Positions 45,178 to 52,988 of a stretch of DNA of 64,000 nucleotides are shown here, in pieces. Source of the stretch: Runella sp. CRIBMP (GTDB taxonomy: Bacteria > Bacteroidota > Bacteroidia > Cytophagales > Spirosomataceae). Below the pieces are notes generated by a model. It saw nothing but the letters and a program-made list of their open reading frames with translations, did not search any database and was not told where the DNA came from. The stretch spans positions 62,001 to 126,000 of the forward strand of contig NZ_JAAAKZ010000009.1 in assembly GCF_009905605.1 (NCBI RefSeq), in the 5' to 3' direction. A program made the translations under genes and the position numbers. The first letter of the stretch is position 1. Every line of letters begins with the position of its first letter.

Positions 45178-45813
45178 TTAGGATAAATGACTCAGATGCT
45201 CAGGCAAAGGTACATTTTTACTGAAATCATCGGCAAAGGGAATCCCTCGACCGCTCCGCAACGGAATCAAGCCCGACCAAATCGGTAAGTCCAAATCCTC
45301 TTTTTCGTCGTTGGGCATTCCAGTGCGGGTCTTGGCCGATGCTTCCTCAATTTTGAAACCCAAAACGGTCGTTTTTCTTACTTCGCTTTCGGTCATGGGG
45401 CGGAGATACTCCCAACTGTTCGGAACCATTTTTTCGGTAATCCATTTCAAGACTTCTACTTTTTTATCGTATTCTTCAATTTTTTCAGCTTTAGCAAACA
45501 GGATAACCGAACGATAATTAACGGAGTGACTAAAGGCCGATTTTGCCACTACGAGTGCATCAGTCAGCATCACCGTAATGCATACGGGAATGCCTTTTTC
45601 GATTTCACGAATGAAATGACTGCCCACCGAGCCGTGCAGATAAAATACATTTTCGTAGCGGGCAAAGGCCGTCGGAATGGAAAACGGTTGGCCATTGATG
45701 ACACAACTGACGGTGCAAAAAAGTGCTTCGTCCAGAATGGAATAAACGGTTTCTTCGTCATAATGAGCGCGTTTAGCAGAGCGACTAGGGATTGTACGGG
45801 AGGTGGGCTGCAT
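45178..45813 (-). CDS. FMN-binding split-barrel protein (PNPOx-like, NimA-related)
   Basis: A 211-residue protein of the Pyridox_ox_2 type (PF12900): RAHYDEETVYSILDEALFCTVSCVINGQPFSIPTAFA, FYLHGSVGSHFIRE, CITVMLTDALVVAKSAFSHSVNYRSVILF, and WSGLIPL at the end. The fold binds FMN; relatives reduce nitroimidazoles or have unknown roles, and it is not a true PdxH. It is divergent from the M20/MocR operon, and a MocR regulator beside such a gene is common. Confidence 0.88.
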   Translation of the reverse strand: MQPTSRTIPSRSAKRAHYDEETVYSILDEALFCTVSCVINGQPFSIPTAFARYENVFYLHGSVGSHFIREIEKGIPVCITVMLTDALVVAKSAFSHSVNYRSVILFAKAEKIEEYDKKVEVLKWITEKMVPNSWEYLRPMTESEVRKTTVLGFKIEEASAKTRTGMPNDEKEDLDLPIWSGLIPLRSGRGIPFADDFSKNVPLPEHLSHLS

Positions 45814-45823
45814 GGGTTGAATA

Positions 45824-45855
45824 TTTGGCTTTTTTTTGACAAAATTATACCTTTA
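45824..45855 (+). promoter_or_regulatory. Promoter of the amidohydrolase-MocR operon
   Basis: TTTG (45824-45827), a 20-bp spacer and TACCTTTA (45848-45855; 7 of 8). The overlapping minus-strand TAATTTTG (45847-45840) is a perfect -7 box for the divergent PNPOx-like gene, so the two promoters share DNA. Confidence 0.5.
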
Positions 45856-45871
45856 CTGGATTGCTATACGT

Positions 45872-45902
45872 GTCCACTTTTGACAAATTAAGTAGTCCAC
45901 TT
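45872..45902. promoter_or_regulatory. Direct repeats GTCCACTT, candidate MocR operator
   Basis: GTCCACTT occurs at 45872-45879 and again at 45895-45902, 23 bp apart. It lies just after the M20 promoter and upstream of the divergent PNPOx-like promoter. MocR/GabR/PdxR regulators characteristically bind tandem direct repeats, and a MocR gene is in the operon. The assignment is inference. Confidence 0.45.
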
Positions 45903-45928
45903 CTTTCACCTAAAACTAAAAACCAACG

Positions 45929-47362
45929 ATGAGAAAGTTTTTTACATTATTCTTATTTTCGCTCATGGGGAGTGTGTTAGCCCAAACGCCGCCCAATAAA
46001 GCCCACGAAAACGCCATCAAAGAAATCAACCAAAAAGAAAAAATGTATGGTGCGATGGCCAAGCAGATTTGGAACTACGCCGAGGTGGGTTATCAGGAAG
46101 TAAAAAGCTCCGCATTGCTTCAACAAGAACTTCAGAAAGAAGGCTTTAAAGTGCAGGCTGGCGTGGCCGATATTCCTACGGCGTTTGTGGCGACCTTTGG
46201 CGAAGGAAAACCCGTCATCGGAATTTTGGGAGAATTTGACGCCTTGCCGGGCCTTTCGCAAGACTCCATTCCTGTCAAAAAAGCCATTGGTGGTATTGCA
46301 GGTCATGCCTGCGGGCACCATTTGTTTGGGGTAGCTTCGATGGCATCGGCGATTGCCGTTAAGAATTGGTTGGTTCAGTCAGGGCACAAAGGTACGATTC
46401 GCTTTTATGGAACACCCGCCGAAGAAGGTGGCGCGGGTAAAATATACATGGTTCGGGAAGGGCTATTCAACGATGTAGACGTGGTGTTGCATTGGCATCC
46501 CGGTGATGGCAACAGTGCCAATTCTTCCTCTTCACTGGCCAACAAATCGGCTAAATTCCGTTTTCACGGTATCTCAGCCCATGCGGCAGGAGCCCCCGAT
46601 CGGGGCCGTTCGGCGTTGGACGGCGTAGAGGTAATGAATTATGCCGTCAATATGATGCGAGAACACGTTCCTTCTGCTTCGCGGATTCACTACGTCATCA
46701 CCAACGGAGGCAAAGCCCCTAACGTCGTTCCTGATTTTGCAGAAGTATATTACACAATACGTCACCCGAGCCGTCAGTATGTAGTGTCTATTTGGGAACG
46801 CGTCCAGAAAGCAGCACAAGGTGCGGCGTTGGCAACGGGCACTACCGTTGATGAAGAAGTAATAAGCGGGGTTCATGAACTGCTTCCCAACGAAGTGTTA
46901 TCGCAAGTCATGCACCGCAACCTGAAAACAGTCGGAGGGGTAAAATACACTCCCGAAGAAGTGAAGTTTGCCGAACAAATCAGTACTTCACAAGGTATGG
47001 GAATTCGTGAAATTATGTCGGCAGCCGAAGTGGATCCTTTGGCAACGGAGGGCGGTGGCGGTGGCTCTACCGACGTGGGTGATGTAAGTTGGAACGTGCC
47101 GACGGTGGGTTTACGTACTGCCACTTGGGTACCAGGCACCCCCGCGCACAGCTGGCAGGCAGTGGCGGCTGGTGGAATGAGCATCGGGCGCAAAGGCATG
47201 ATGGTGGCGGCCAAAACATTGGCGATGACGGCCATTGATTTGTTTCAAAATGAAAAAACCATTGCCGATGCCAAAGCCGAATTTGAAAAACGGCGAGGAG
47301 CTGATTTTAAATACAACGCATTGATAGGCAACCGAAAACCAGCCCTAAATTATCGGGATTAA
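45929..47362 (+). CDS. Exported M20D amidohydrolase (AbgB-like)
   Basis: A 477-residue metallohydrolase with a signal peptide (MRKFFTLFLFSLMGSVLAQ). Metal-site motifs are GEFDALPGLSQD, AGHACGHHLFGVAS, GTPAEEGGAGK and HWHPGDGNSANSSSS, with the dimerisation domain (SAHAAGAPDRGRSALDGVE) in between. Relatives hydrolyse p-aminobenzoyl-glutamate, N-acyl-amino acids or indole conjugates. It is eight bases upstream of the MocR gene, which probably regulates it. Confidence 0.9.
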   Translation: MRKFFTLFLFSLMGSVLAQTPPNKAHENAIKEINQKEKMYGAMAKQIWNYAEVGYQEVKSSALLQQELQKEGFKVQAGVADIPTAFVATFGEGKPVIGILGEFDALPGLSQDSIPVKKAIGGIAGHACGHHLFGVASMASAIAVKNWLVQSGHKGTIRFYGTPAEEGGAGKIYMVREGLFNDVDVVLHWHPGDGNSANSSSSLANKSAKFRFHGISAHAAGAPDRGRSALDGVEVMNYAVNMMREHVPSASRIHYVITNGGKAPNVVPDFAEVYYTIRHPSRQYVVSIWERVQKAAQGAALATGTTVDEEVISGVHELLPNEVLSQVMHRNLKTVGGVKYTPEEVKFAEQISTSQGMGIREIMSAAEVDPLATEGGGGGSTDVGDVSWNVPTVGLRTATWVPGTPAHSWQAVAAGGMSIGRKGMMVAAKTLAMTAIDLFQNEKTIADAKAEFEKRRGADFKYNALIGNRKPALNYRD

Positions 47363-47370
47363 AAGCCAAA

Positions 47371-48849
47371 ATGATTGCTTATCAAACCCTTTTGGCCATT
47401 GACAAAACGTCAAAACTGCCCGCGTATCTCCAACTGGCGAACCAGCTGATGAATTTGGTTCGCGGGGGAGAGTTGCGGGCGGGGCAAAAACTCCTCGGGA
47501 CACGCCAATTGGCGCAGTTTTTGGGCATTCATCGTAAAACTGTGGTGCAGGCCTACGACGAATTGTTGGCGCAAGGATGGCTCGAAAGTAGAACTGGCAG
47601 CGGCACTTATGTCGTGGAGAATTTGCCCGAAGTGAAACCGCAAAAACTGGTTGATGGGCAACAAGAACGCAGGAACCCCGCTAAAACGGCGGGGTTTTCT
47701 TTCGAAACATTGCCGCATTTATGGCGTCCGGCGTTGGTTTCAGGCCAAGACCTTCACTTGGACGATGGCTTCCCTGACCCTCGGTTGGCCCCGCTAAACG
47801 AGCTAACGAGGGCGTATCGTAGCAATCTTTTACAGGGGAATCAGTACGTGCGGCTAGGGTATGGAGATACCAAAGGCTCGGCGTGGCTGCGGCGGGAGCT
47901 AGCTCTGTATTTGAACGAAACCAGGGGTTTGAAAATCACCGAAGAGAATATCTTGATTACGCGCGGCACGATGATGGGGCTGTATCTGGTGGCCACAGGT
48001 TTAGTAAAAAAAGGGGATAATGTGGCGGTAGGAGCACTGAGCTGGTCGGGGGCCAACATGAATTTTTTGCAAGCGGGGGCAAATCTGCTCCAACTTCCCA
48101 TTGATGAGCACGGGTTGGTGGTGGAAGAGTTGGAGCAACATTGTCAAAAACGGCCCGTTCGTTTGGTGTATCTTACATCTCATCACCATTATCCTACGAC
48201 CGTTGCATTGCGGGCCGACCGCCGCCTAAAACTCCTGCGCTTGGCCGAAGAGTACGGTTTTATCGTTTTTGAAGATGATTATGACTACGACTTTCATTAT
48301 TTGAGCAAACCTCTTTTGCCATTGGCGAGTGCCGACTCCGCTGGTACGGTGCTGTACTGCGGCTCATTTACCAAGGCTATTTCACCCGCGTTTCGGGTGG
48401 GATATTTGGTTGGACCCGAAAATGTCATCAGTCATTTGGCCCAATTGCGGCGCATTATTGACCGGCAGGGGGATTTGATTTTGGAAAACAGCTTTGCCGA
48501 ATTGCTCCAAAATGGCGTTATTCAGCGGCATTTGCGTAAGTCATTGCGCGAATACCGCGAGCGGCGCGATGTATTTTGCGAATTACTGAAAACACAGTTG
48601 GGCGAGTACCTTGATTTTCAGGTTCCTGACGGCGGTATGGCCGTATGGAGTAGGTTTAGTAAAGAAATTAATTTGGAACTTTTGGCCGAAAAAGCCCTTA
48701 AAAAAGAACTGGTTTTTTCAAACGGAAAACACCATGATTCGCGTGGTAATGCACTGAATTCCACCCGTTTGGGTTTTGCATCGTCGACGGTAGAAGAACT
48801 TGAAAAGTGTGTGAATATTTTGAGAAATATAATTTTGAAGGGGGCATAA
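47371..48849 (+). CDS. MocR-type regulator (GntR wHTH plus class I aminotransferase domain)
   Basis: A 492-residue fusion. Residues 10-85 are a GntR winged helix (LPAYLQLANQLMNLVRGGEL, GTRQLAQFLGIHRKTVVQAYDEL, SRTGSGTYVV). Residues 120-490 are a fold-type I aminotransferase: ILITRGTMMGLYLVATGL, VFEDDYDYDFHY and the PLP-lysine segment CGSFTKAISPAFRVGYLVGP. MocR proteins sense PLP or its aldimines; GabR and PdxR are the characterised cases. Likely target: the shared promoter region at 45.8-45.9 kb. Confidence 0.92.
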   Translation: MIAYQTLLAIDKTSKLPAYLQLANQLMNLVRGGELRAGQKLLGTRQLAQFLGIHRKTVVQAYDELLAQGWLESRTGSGTYVVENLPEVKPQKLVDGQQERRNPAKTAGFSFETLPHLWRPALVSGQDLHLDDGFPDPRLAPLNELTRAYRSNLLQGNQYVRLGYGDTKGSAWLRRELALYLNETRGLKITEENILITRGTMMGLYLVATGLVKKGDNVAVGALSWSGANMNFLQAGANLLQLPIDEHGLVVEELEQHCQKRPVRLVYLTSHHHYPTTVALRADRRLKLLRLAEEYGFIVFEDDYDYDFHYLSKPLLPLASADSAGTVLYCGSFTKAISPAFRVGYLVGPENVISHLAQLRRIIDRQGDLILENSFAELLQNGVIQRHLRKSLREYRERRDVFCELLKTQLGEYLDFQVPDGGMAVWSRFSKEINLELLAEKALKKELVFSNGKHHDSRGNALNSTRLGFASSTVEELEKCVNILRNIILKGA

Positions 48850-48912
48850 AACGTTAATAATTGGAAATCTCAATCTTTTCCTAAAAATTGTACCTTTATT
48901 TTTTCGGCACCA

Positions 48913-49500
48913 ATGAATATTGAAGACGTAGAAAATTATATACTTGAAAAGCTTCGTAAAAGCCTTTCGCCTACGCTCTATTATCATGGGGCTCATCACA
49001 CTGACGATGTTGTGGCTTCGGCGCTTAAAATCGCGGAAGCGGAGGGGATTGTGGATGAAGAATCCTTGATTTTGCTCAAAACAGCGGCCCTGTATCATGA
49101 TTTGGGCTTTATTACTACTTATCGCTGCCACGAAGAGGAAGGTTGTCGCATTGCGCGGCTTATGTTGCCTCATTTTGGGTACGATACGGTTCAGATTGAA
49201 AAAATATGCGGAATGGTGAGGGCCACCAAAATCCCGCAAACTCCCCATACGCACCTAGAACAAATCATTGCCGATGCCGACCTTGATTATTTGGGGCGCG
49301 ATGATTTTTGGCCGATTGCCAATTCCTTATACGAAGAACTCCGCGAACGGGAAATGGTGCCCGATATACAGGCTTGGAACAAAATTCAGGTGAGTTTTCT
49401 AACGGCTCATACCTACTGGACCGCGTCGGCGCAAGCAGGAAGAAATGCGCAAAAACAGGCTTATCTGGATGAACTCACTGAGATCATAAAGACGTATTGA
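48913..49500 (+). CDS. HD-domain phosphohydrolase
   Basis: A 195-residue protein with the HD metal site: H28/H29 (YYHGAHHTDDV), H62-D63 (AALYHDLGF), HEEEGC around 73-78, and D121/D123 (IIADADLDYLG). HD proteins hydrolyse nucleotides, cyclic nucleotides or phosphorylated signals. In many Bacteroidota an HD domain like this is fused to a Pycsar-type membrane domain; here the membrane partner is separate at 51265. It is followed by a Uma2-type gene. Confidence 0.9.
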   Translation: MNIEDVENYILEKLRKSLSPTLYYHGAHHTDDVVASALKIAEAEGIVDEESLILLKTAALYHDLGFITTYRCHEEEGCRIARLMLPHFGYDTVQIEKICGMVRATKIPQTPHTHLEQIIADADLDYLGRDDFWPIANSLYEELREREMVPDIQAWNKIQVSFLTAHTYWTASAQAGRNAQKQAYLDELTEIIKTY

Positions 49501-49516
49501 TTGGCTTGGACATAGG

Positions 49517-49524
49517 TAGATTTG
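49517..49524 (+). promoter_or_regulatory. Candidate -7 box for the Uma2 gene
   Basis: TAGATTTG is a perfect TAnnTTTG match, with ATTG 17 bp upstream (49496-49499). The predicted start near 49531 is about 42 nt before the ATG at 49573. Confidence 0.5.
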
Positions 49525-49572
49525 TTATCATTGAATAATTGATTTATCTTATAAAATAAATATTTAGCGATT

Positions 49573-50028
49573 ATGGAAACACCCGCCTTAAAATTTGAAA
49601 CAGAGGATGTTGTGTCTTATAATCATGCTAAAATTACCAATAGACTGGCTAAAATGTTGAGCATTTATGATGAACAATACGATATTCTGCCCGAGTTGGA
49701 ATTTGATTTATCTCATGGCCGAGCCAAGCCCGATGTCGCCATTTGTCATCGGAATAAAGTGAGTTGGTTAAGAGATATTATAAGACCTACTCAACCTCCT
49801 TTACTGGCAATAGAAATACTTTCACCTCGTCAGGCATTGAGTGATTTAACCGATAAATCGTTGGATATTTATTTCCCTTCGGGGGTTGATACAGTATGGG
49901 TGATTATCGCTCAGTTTAAGCAAATTACAATCATGACCCTTACAGGACATGAAAATATTTCAACTGGCATCATACACAATGCTACTACTGGAATTTCTCT
50001 TGACGTAGGAACCCTATTTGCAGAATAA
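49573..50028 (+). CDS. Uma2 family (PD-(D/E)XK-like) protein
   Basis: A 151-residue protein with the Uma2/DUF820 pattern: PELEFDLSHGRAKPDVAICHR (PDV) and LLAIEILSPRQALSDLTDKSLDIYFPSGVDTVWVI. The E-x-L-S-P and K residues match the nuclease-like core. The family is abundant in Cyanobacteria and Bacteroidota, and its function is unproven. At 151 aa it is shorter than the usual 180-200, mainly at the N-terminus. It is closed by the hairpin at 50047. Confidence 0.82.
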   Translation: METPALKFETEDVVSYNHAKITNRLAKMLSIYDEQYDILPELEFDLSHGRAKPDVAICHRNKVSWLRDIIRPTQPPLLAIEILSPRQALSDLTDKSLDIYFPSGVDTVWVIIAQFKQITIMTLTGHENISTGIIHNATTGISLDVGTLFAE

Positions 50029-50046
50029 CCCGATTTTTCTTTTAAG

Positions 50047-50077
50047 CCAAGGTCTTATGCTCACCATAAGACCTTGG
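50047..50077. terminator. Bidirectional hairpin terminator
   Basis: CCAAGGTCTTATG (50047-50059), loop CTCAC and CATAAGACCTTGG (50065-50077): a perfect 13-bp stem between convergent Uma2 and S9 genes. Confidence 0.8.
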
Positions 50078-50085
50078 AATTAAAA

Positions 50086-51117
50086 CTACTTCACCGGATT
50101 GGGCGGCGACAGCTGTGGGGCCATAAAACGGTAAATTTCCTCGCGTGACTCACGGGCCAATTTGGTGTCAATCCGGTTGAAAATGTGCCCTCCTGGAGCG
50201 TCCTGATAAATTTTATAGTCAAATTTCTTGCCGTGGGCTTTTAGGGCATTGATAAGCCCTTCTACTTCTAGCACATTCACGTCTTCATCATTGGTATTGG
50301 TATGGACCAAAAGCGGGGTTTTGAGCTTGTGGGCGTTCCACATTGGCGACCGCCGCCGGTATTCGGCCACGTTTTCGGAGGCATCCTTGCCGAGGTGAGT
50401 TGTAGCCGCAAATTCATTGCGATAGGTCTGGGTTTTGTACCCCATTCGGGCAATCAAATCACTGACGGGCACACCCGCGTAGGCCACCCGGTAGTCTTCT
50501 GGATGGTCAAAGATATTCATGAGCGTAATCATGCCGCCGTGGCTCCAACCCATGATTCCTACCCGCTCGGCATCTACCTGCGGCATGTTTTCGACGGCCC
50601 AGCGCTTGCCTGCCAATACATCGTCGTTTTCGTAATCACCATAATCAATTTGGCGGTAAAACGCACTGCCGTAGCCCGTACTGCCTCGGTATTCGGGGGC
50701 AATGACGATGTAGCCTTGGTCAATCAATTCCTTGACAATGTGCGCATTAGATGTGTTAAAATCGCCGTGTATGCCGCCATGAATGAGTACCATGAGCGGC
50801 AGTTTTTTGGAAGAAGAAAATTTCTTTGGGACAAAAGTATACGCAGGAATCACCACGGGATTGTTGGCGCCCTGTCCCGTTGGATTTTTGACCACGTGCG
50901 GGGGCTTACTGGCGTAGCGTACCTTGTCGATGATGGCGATATCTCCCAATTTTTGATACCACAGCAAGTCGTCGATGTTTTTGGTCAGGGCTTGGTCGGT
51001 AAAACGAAGGTTGTCTTCAAGTGCCTTGAGGCGGTCGGCGAGGTCGGTTGGGGGAGTTTGGCTCATCGCCGTTTTGAAAATGAAACTCAAGAGCAAAATA
51101 AAGTAATATTTACGCAT
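50086..51117 (-). CDS. Exported S9-type alpha/beta hydrolase
   Basis: A 343-residue protein from the ATG at 51117, which gives a clean signal peptide (MRKYYFILLLSFIFKTAMSQ); upstream in-frame starts would bury it. Catalytic features: VLIHGGIHGDF oxyanion region, nucleophile Ser in GIMGWSHGGMITL, Asp in HTNTNDEDVN and His near PGGHIFN. It fits prolyl-oligopeptidase-like or acyl-peptidase enzymes, but lacks the beta-propeller of true S9 peptidases, so it may be an esterase. Confidence 0.87.
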   Translation of the reverse strand: MRKYYFILLLSFIFKTAMSQTPPTDLADRLKALEDNLRFTDQALTKNIDDLLWYQKLGDIAIIDKVRYASKPPHVVKNPTGQGANNPVVIPAYTFVPKKFSSSKKLPLMVLIHGGIHGDFNTSNAHIVKELIDQGYIVIAPEYRGSTGYGSAFYRQIDYGDYENDDVLAGKRWAVENMPQVDAERVGIMGWSHGGMITLMNIFDHPEDYRVAYAGVPVSDLIARMGYKTQTYRNEFAATTHLGKDASENVAEYRRRSPMWNAHKLKTPLLVHTNTNDEDVNVLEVEGLINALKAHGKKFDYKIYQDAPGGHIFNRIDTKLARESREEIYRFMAPQLSPPNPVK

Positions 51118-51264
51118 GGGCATAGAGGGTTTATTGATGAAAATAAAAGGGAAAAATAGTAGGTCGACGATGAAAACAACGGGTGTATTCCTCATTGATG
51201 GCTATAAGTAAATATATTCTTAAATTGCGTATTCACAAAATCAGCATAGACATAATCAACATTT

Positions 51265-51861
51265 ATGGAGCAGGAACCGATGGAGTTTGCCAAACCTGAA
51301 AAAATCAAGGACAAAACCAAAAAAGAGAAAAAAAAGAAAGCTGACCGGACCGTTGAAACGATGTACCGCTCTACCTTGGCCAATCACATGCAACTGAGCA
51401 CGTTGGCCGATCAGAAAGCGGGCTTGCTGGTGTCGGTCAATGCCATTATCATTTCGATTATGGCCTCCTTTATGGTGCGCGAATCGTTTGACAATGCTTA
51501 CCTGATTATACCTACGTGCTTGCTCGTGGTGGTGTGTTTGTCGACCATTACGGTGGCGCTTCTGGCGACGCGCCCTTCGGTAAAGTCCCAATCGCAAAAA
51601 CTGGGTGCGGAGCATGTGCACAAGATGGATTTGCTGTTTTTTGCCGATTATACGGCCCTTACGTTGGAAGAATACCAAAAAGCAATGAAAGAAATGATGG
51701 TCAAAGAAGACCGATTGCACGATAGCCTCATCAAAAATATTTACGCCCAAGGCAAAGTCATGGAGCGTAAATACCGACGCATAAAAATCGCCTACACGAT
51801 TTTTATCTTTGGGTTTCCGCTCGTGTTGATTTGTTATCTCATCACCTTGTATTGGGCTTAG
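51265..51861 (+). CDS. Pycsar-effector-type membrane protein (DUF5706)
   Basis: A 198-residue protein: a charged N-terminus (residues 5-30, Lys-rich), then the DUF5706 core: TVETMYRSTLANHMQLSTLADQKAG, two membrane helices (about 52-72 and 80-102, ending ALLATRPS), a soluble helical segment (KMDLLFFADYTALTLEEYQKAMKEMM) and a third helix (about 176-197). This domain is the transmembrane effector of Pycsar antiphage systems, which opens when cCMP or cUMP is made. No pyrimidine cyclase is next to it, so here it may be an orphan or work with the HD protein at 48913 (inference). Confidence 0.85.
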   Translation: MEQEPMEFAKPEKIKDKTKKEKKKKADRTVETMYRSTLANHMQLSTLADQKAGLLVSVNAIIISIMASFMVRESFDNAYLIIPTCLLVVVCLSTITVALLATRPSVKSQSQKLGAEHVHKMDLLFFADYTALTLEEYQKAMKEMMVKEDRLHDSLIKNIYAQGKVMERKYRRIKIAYTIFIFGFPLVLICYLITLYWA

Positions 51862-52925
51862 TTGCCGTTTTTGATGGTGGGTTTGGTGCCGTTTTGTACG
51901 GTAAATACCTCTTTGATTGATTTGGGATTGTCGATGGTTTTATAAAACTCGTCGAGGTAGTTGATGGTGCGCTTGATGTAGCCTTTTTCGAGCTGAGGAT
52001 TGTTTTCGTACAAGGCGTAAATCTGCGGTTTTACCCGCCTGAAATTATCAAATACCTGCTGATACACCGAGGTTGAATACGTAATGCCTCGGTAAATGCG
52101 CTGCCGTACTGAGTATAGGTCAAGGGCTTGGGGCGGGCGGGCGTATTTGGCCTCAATAATGCCCGAATGGTCAAAATCATAAGGAACCGCCGTAATGTAA
52201 GTGGTTTTGTCCAGCAGTTTGATGTTGTGCAAATACGGCACCGACCAGTCTGAATTACCAATCATGTATTCAAAAACTGCCACCGTAGCCATGCTGACCG
52301 AGTCGATGAGGTACATAGGTATTTGTTTTCGGTACATATTCTTGGCTTTGTTGCGTTTGGCCAGAAAGGTTTCATCTTCGAGCAAAAACGCAAATCGGGT
52401 TTCGGTTTCGCGCTTGCCAGCCGAATCTTTATAAGTGACCCTGGCCAAACGGGCATCAAAACTATCATCGGTGAGTAAGTTATACATTTTATAGACCAAA
52501 TATTCCTGAAAAATGTACTCTTCATTTTGGCAGTGCGTCACCAGTTTCAGTAGATTCTGACGCTCAAAGATGGTATTTTTATCTTTCTTGCTCGGAATAT
52601 TTAGCAACAACGGAGGAAACGTACAGTTGGAGGGAGAGCGCCGAAAATTTCCCCGTACCTTCACCCGGATATTAAGGGCTACTTCCCCTTTTTTCTTACG
52701 ATTGTATTCCAATTTTGCCCATCGGTAAGGCTGCTTGGCATTTTTCCGGTCTTTCATGAGGGAGCTGAAATTGGTCGTGAGATTAAGCTCCAACATATCC
52801 TCTTTTTTGAAGAGAGGCCCCAGCTTGACCTTGGTGGAGTCCTTGGGTTCTTTTTGCGTAAAGCCCTGTAAACTAATCAAAAACAGGGCGACGGCGATGA
52901 GGCTACGGTAGAAAGAATGAGTCAC
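51858..52925 (-). CDS. Exported CotH-like protein of unknown function
   Basis: A 355-residue protein starting at a GTG (52925) with a signal peptide (THSFYRSLIAVALFLISLQGFTQ). Segments such as NIRVKVRGNFRRSPSNCTFPPLLLN, YMIGNSDWSVPYLHNIKL and VPYDFDHSGIIEAKY resemble CotH/secreted kinase-like proteins, where the D-x-D-H region binds metal. It is a tentative match, not proven by catalytic motifs. Its stop overlaps the convergent DUF5706 gene's stop (51858-51861). Confidence 0.65.
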   Translation of the reverse strand: MTHSFYRSLIAVALFLISLQGFTQKEPKDSTKVKLGPLFKKEDMLELNLTTNFSSLMKDRKNAKQPYRWAKLEYNRKKKGEVALNIRVKVRGNFRRSPSNCTFPPLLLNIPSKKDKNTIFERQNLLKLVTHCQNEEYIFQEYLVYKMYNLLTDDSFDARLARVTYKDSAGKRETETRFAFLLEDETFLAKRNKAKNMYRKQIPMYLIDSVSMATVAVFEYMIGNSDWSVPYLHNIKLLDKTTYITAVPYDFDHSGIIEAKYARPPQALDLYSVRQRIYRGITYSTSVYQQVFDNFRRVKPQIYALYENNPQLEKGYIKRTINYLDEFYKTIDNPKSIKEVFTVQNGTKPTIKNGN

Positions 52926-52988
52926 GGAGAAAGAGCGTTTTTAGTTTTGGCTGATGTACTTTCGGATAAATAATTGCAAAAGGTAAAA

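Noticed and set aside
50302-51159. A 285-codon plus-strand open frame
   Set aside because: It is antisense to the S9 hydrolase, which has a clear signal peptide and catalytic residues.
48913-51861. A complete Pycsar defence system
   Set aside because: The effector-type protein is present, but no adenylate/guanylate-cyclase-like pycC is adjacent, so completeness cannot be claimed.
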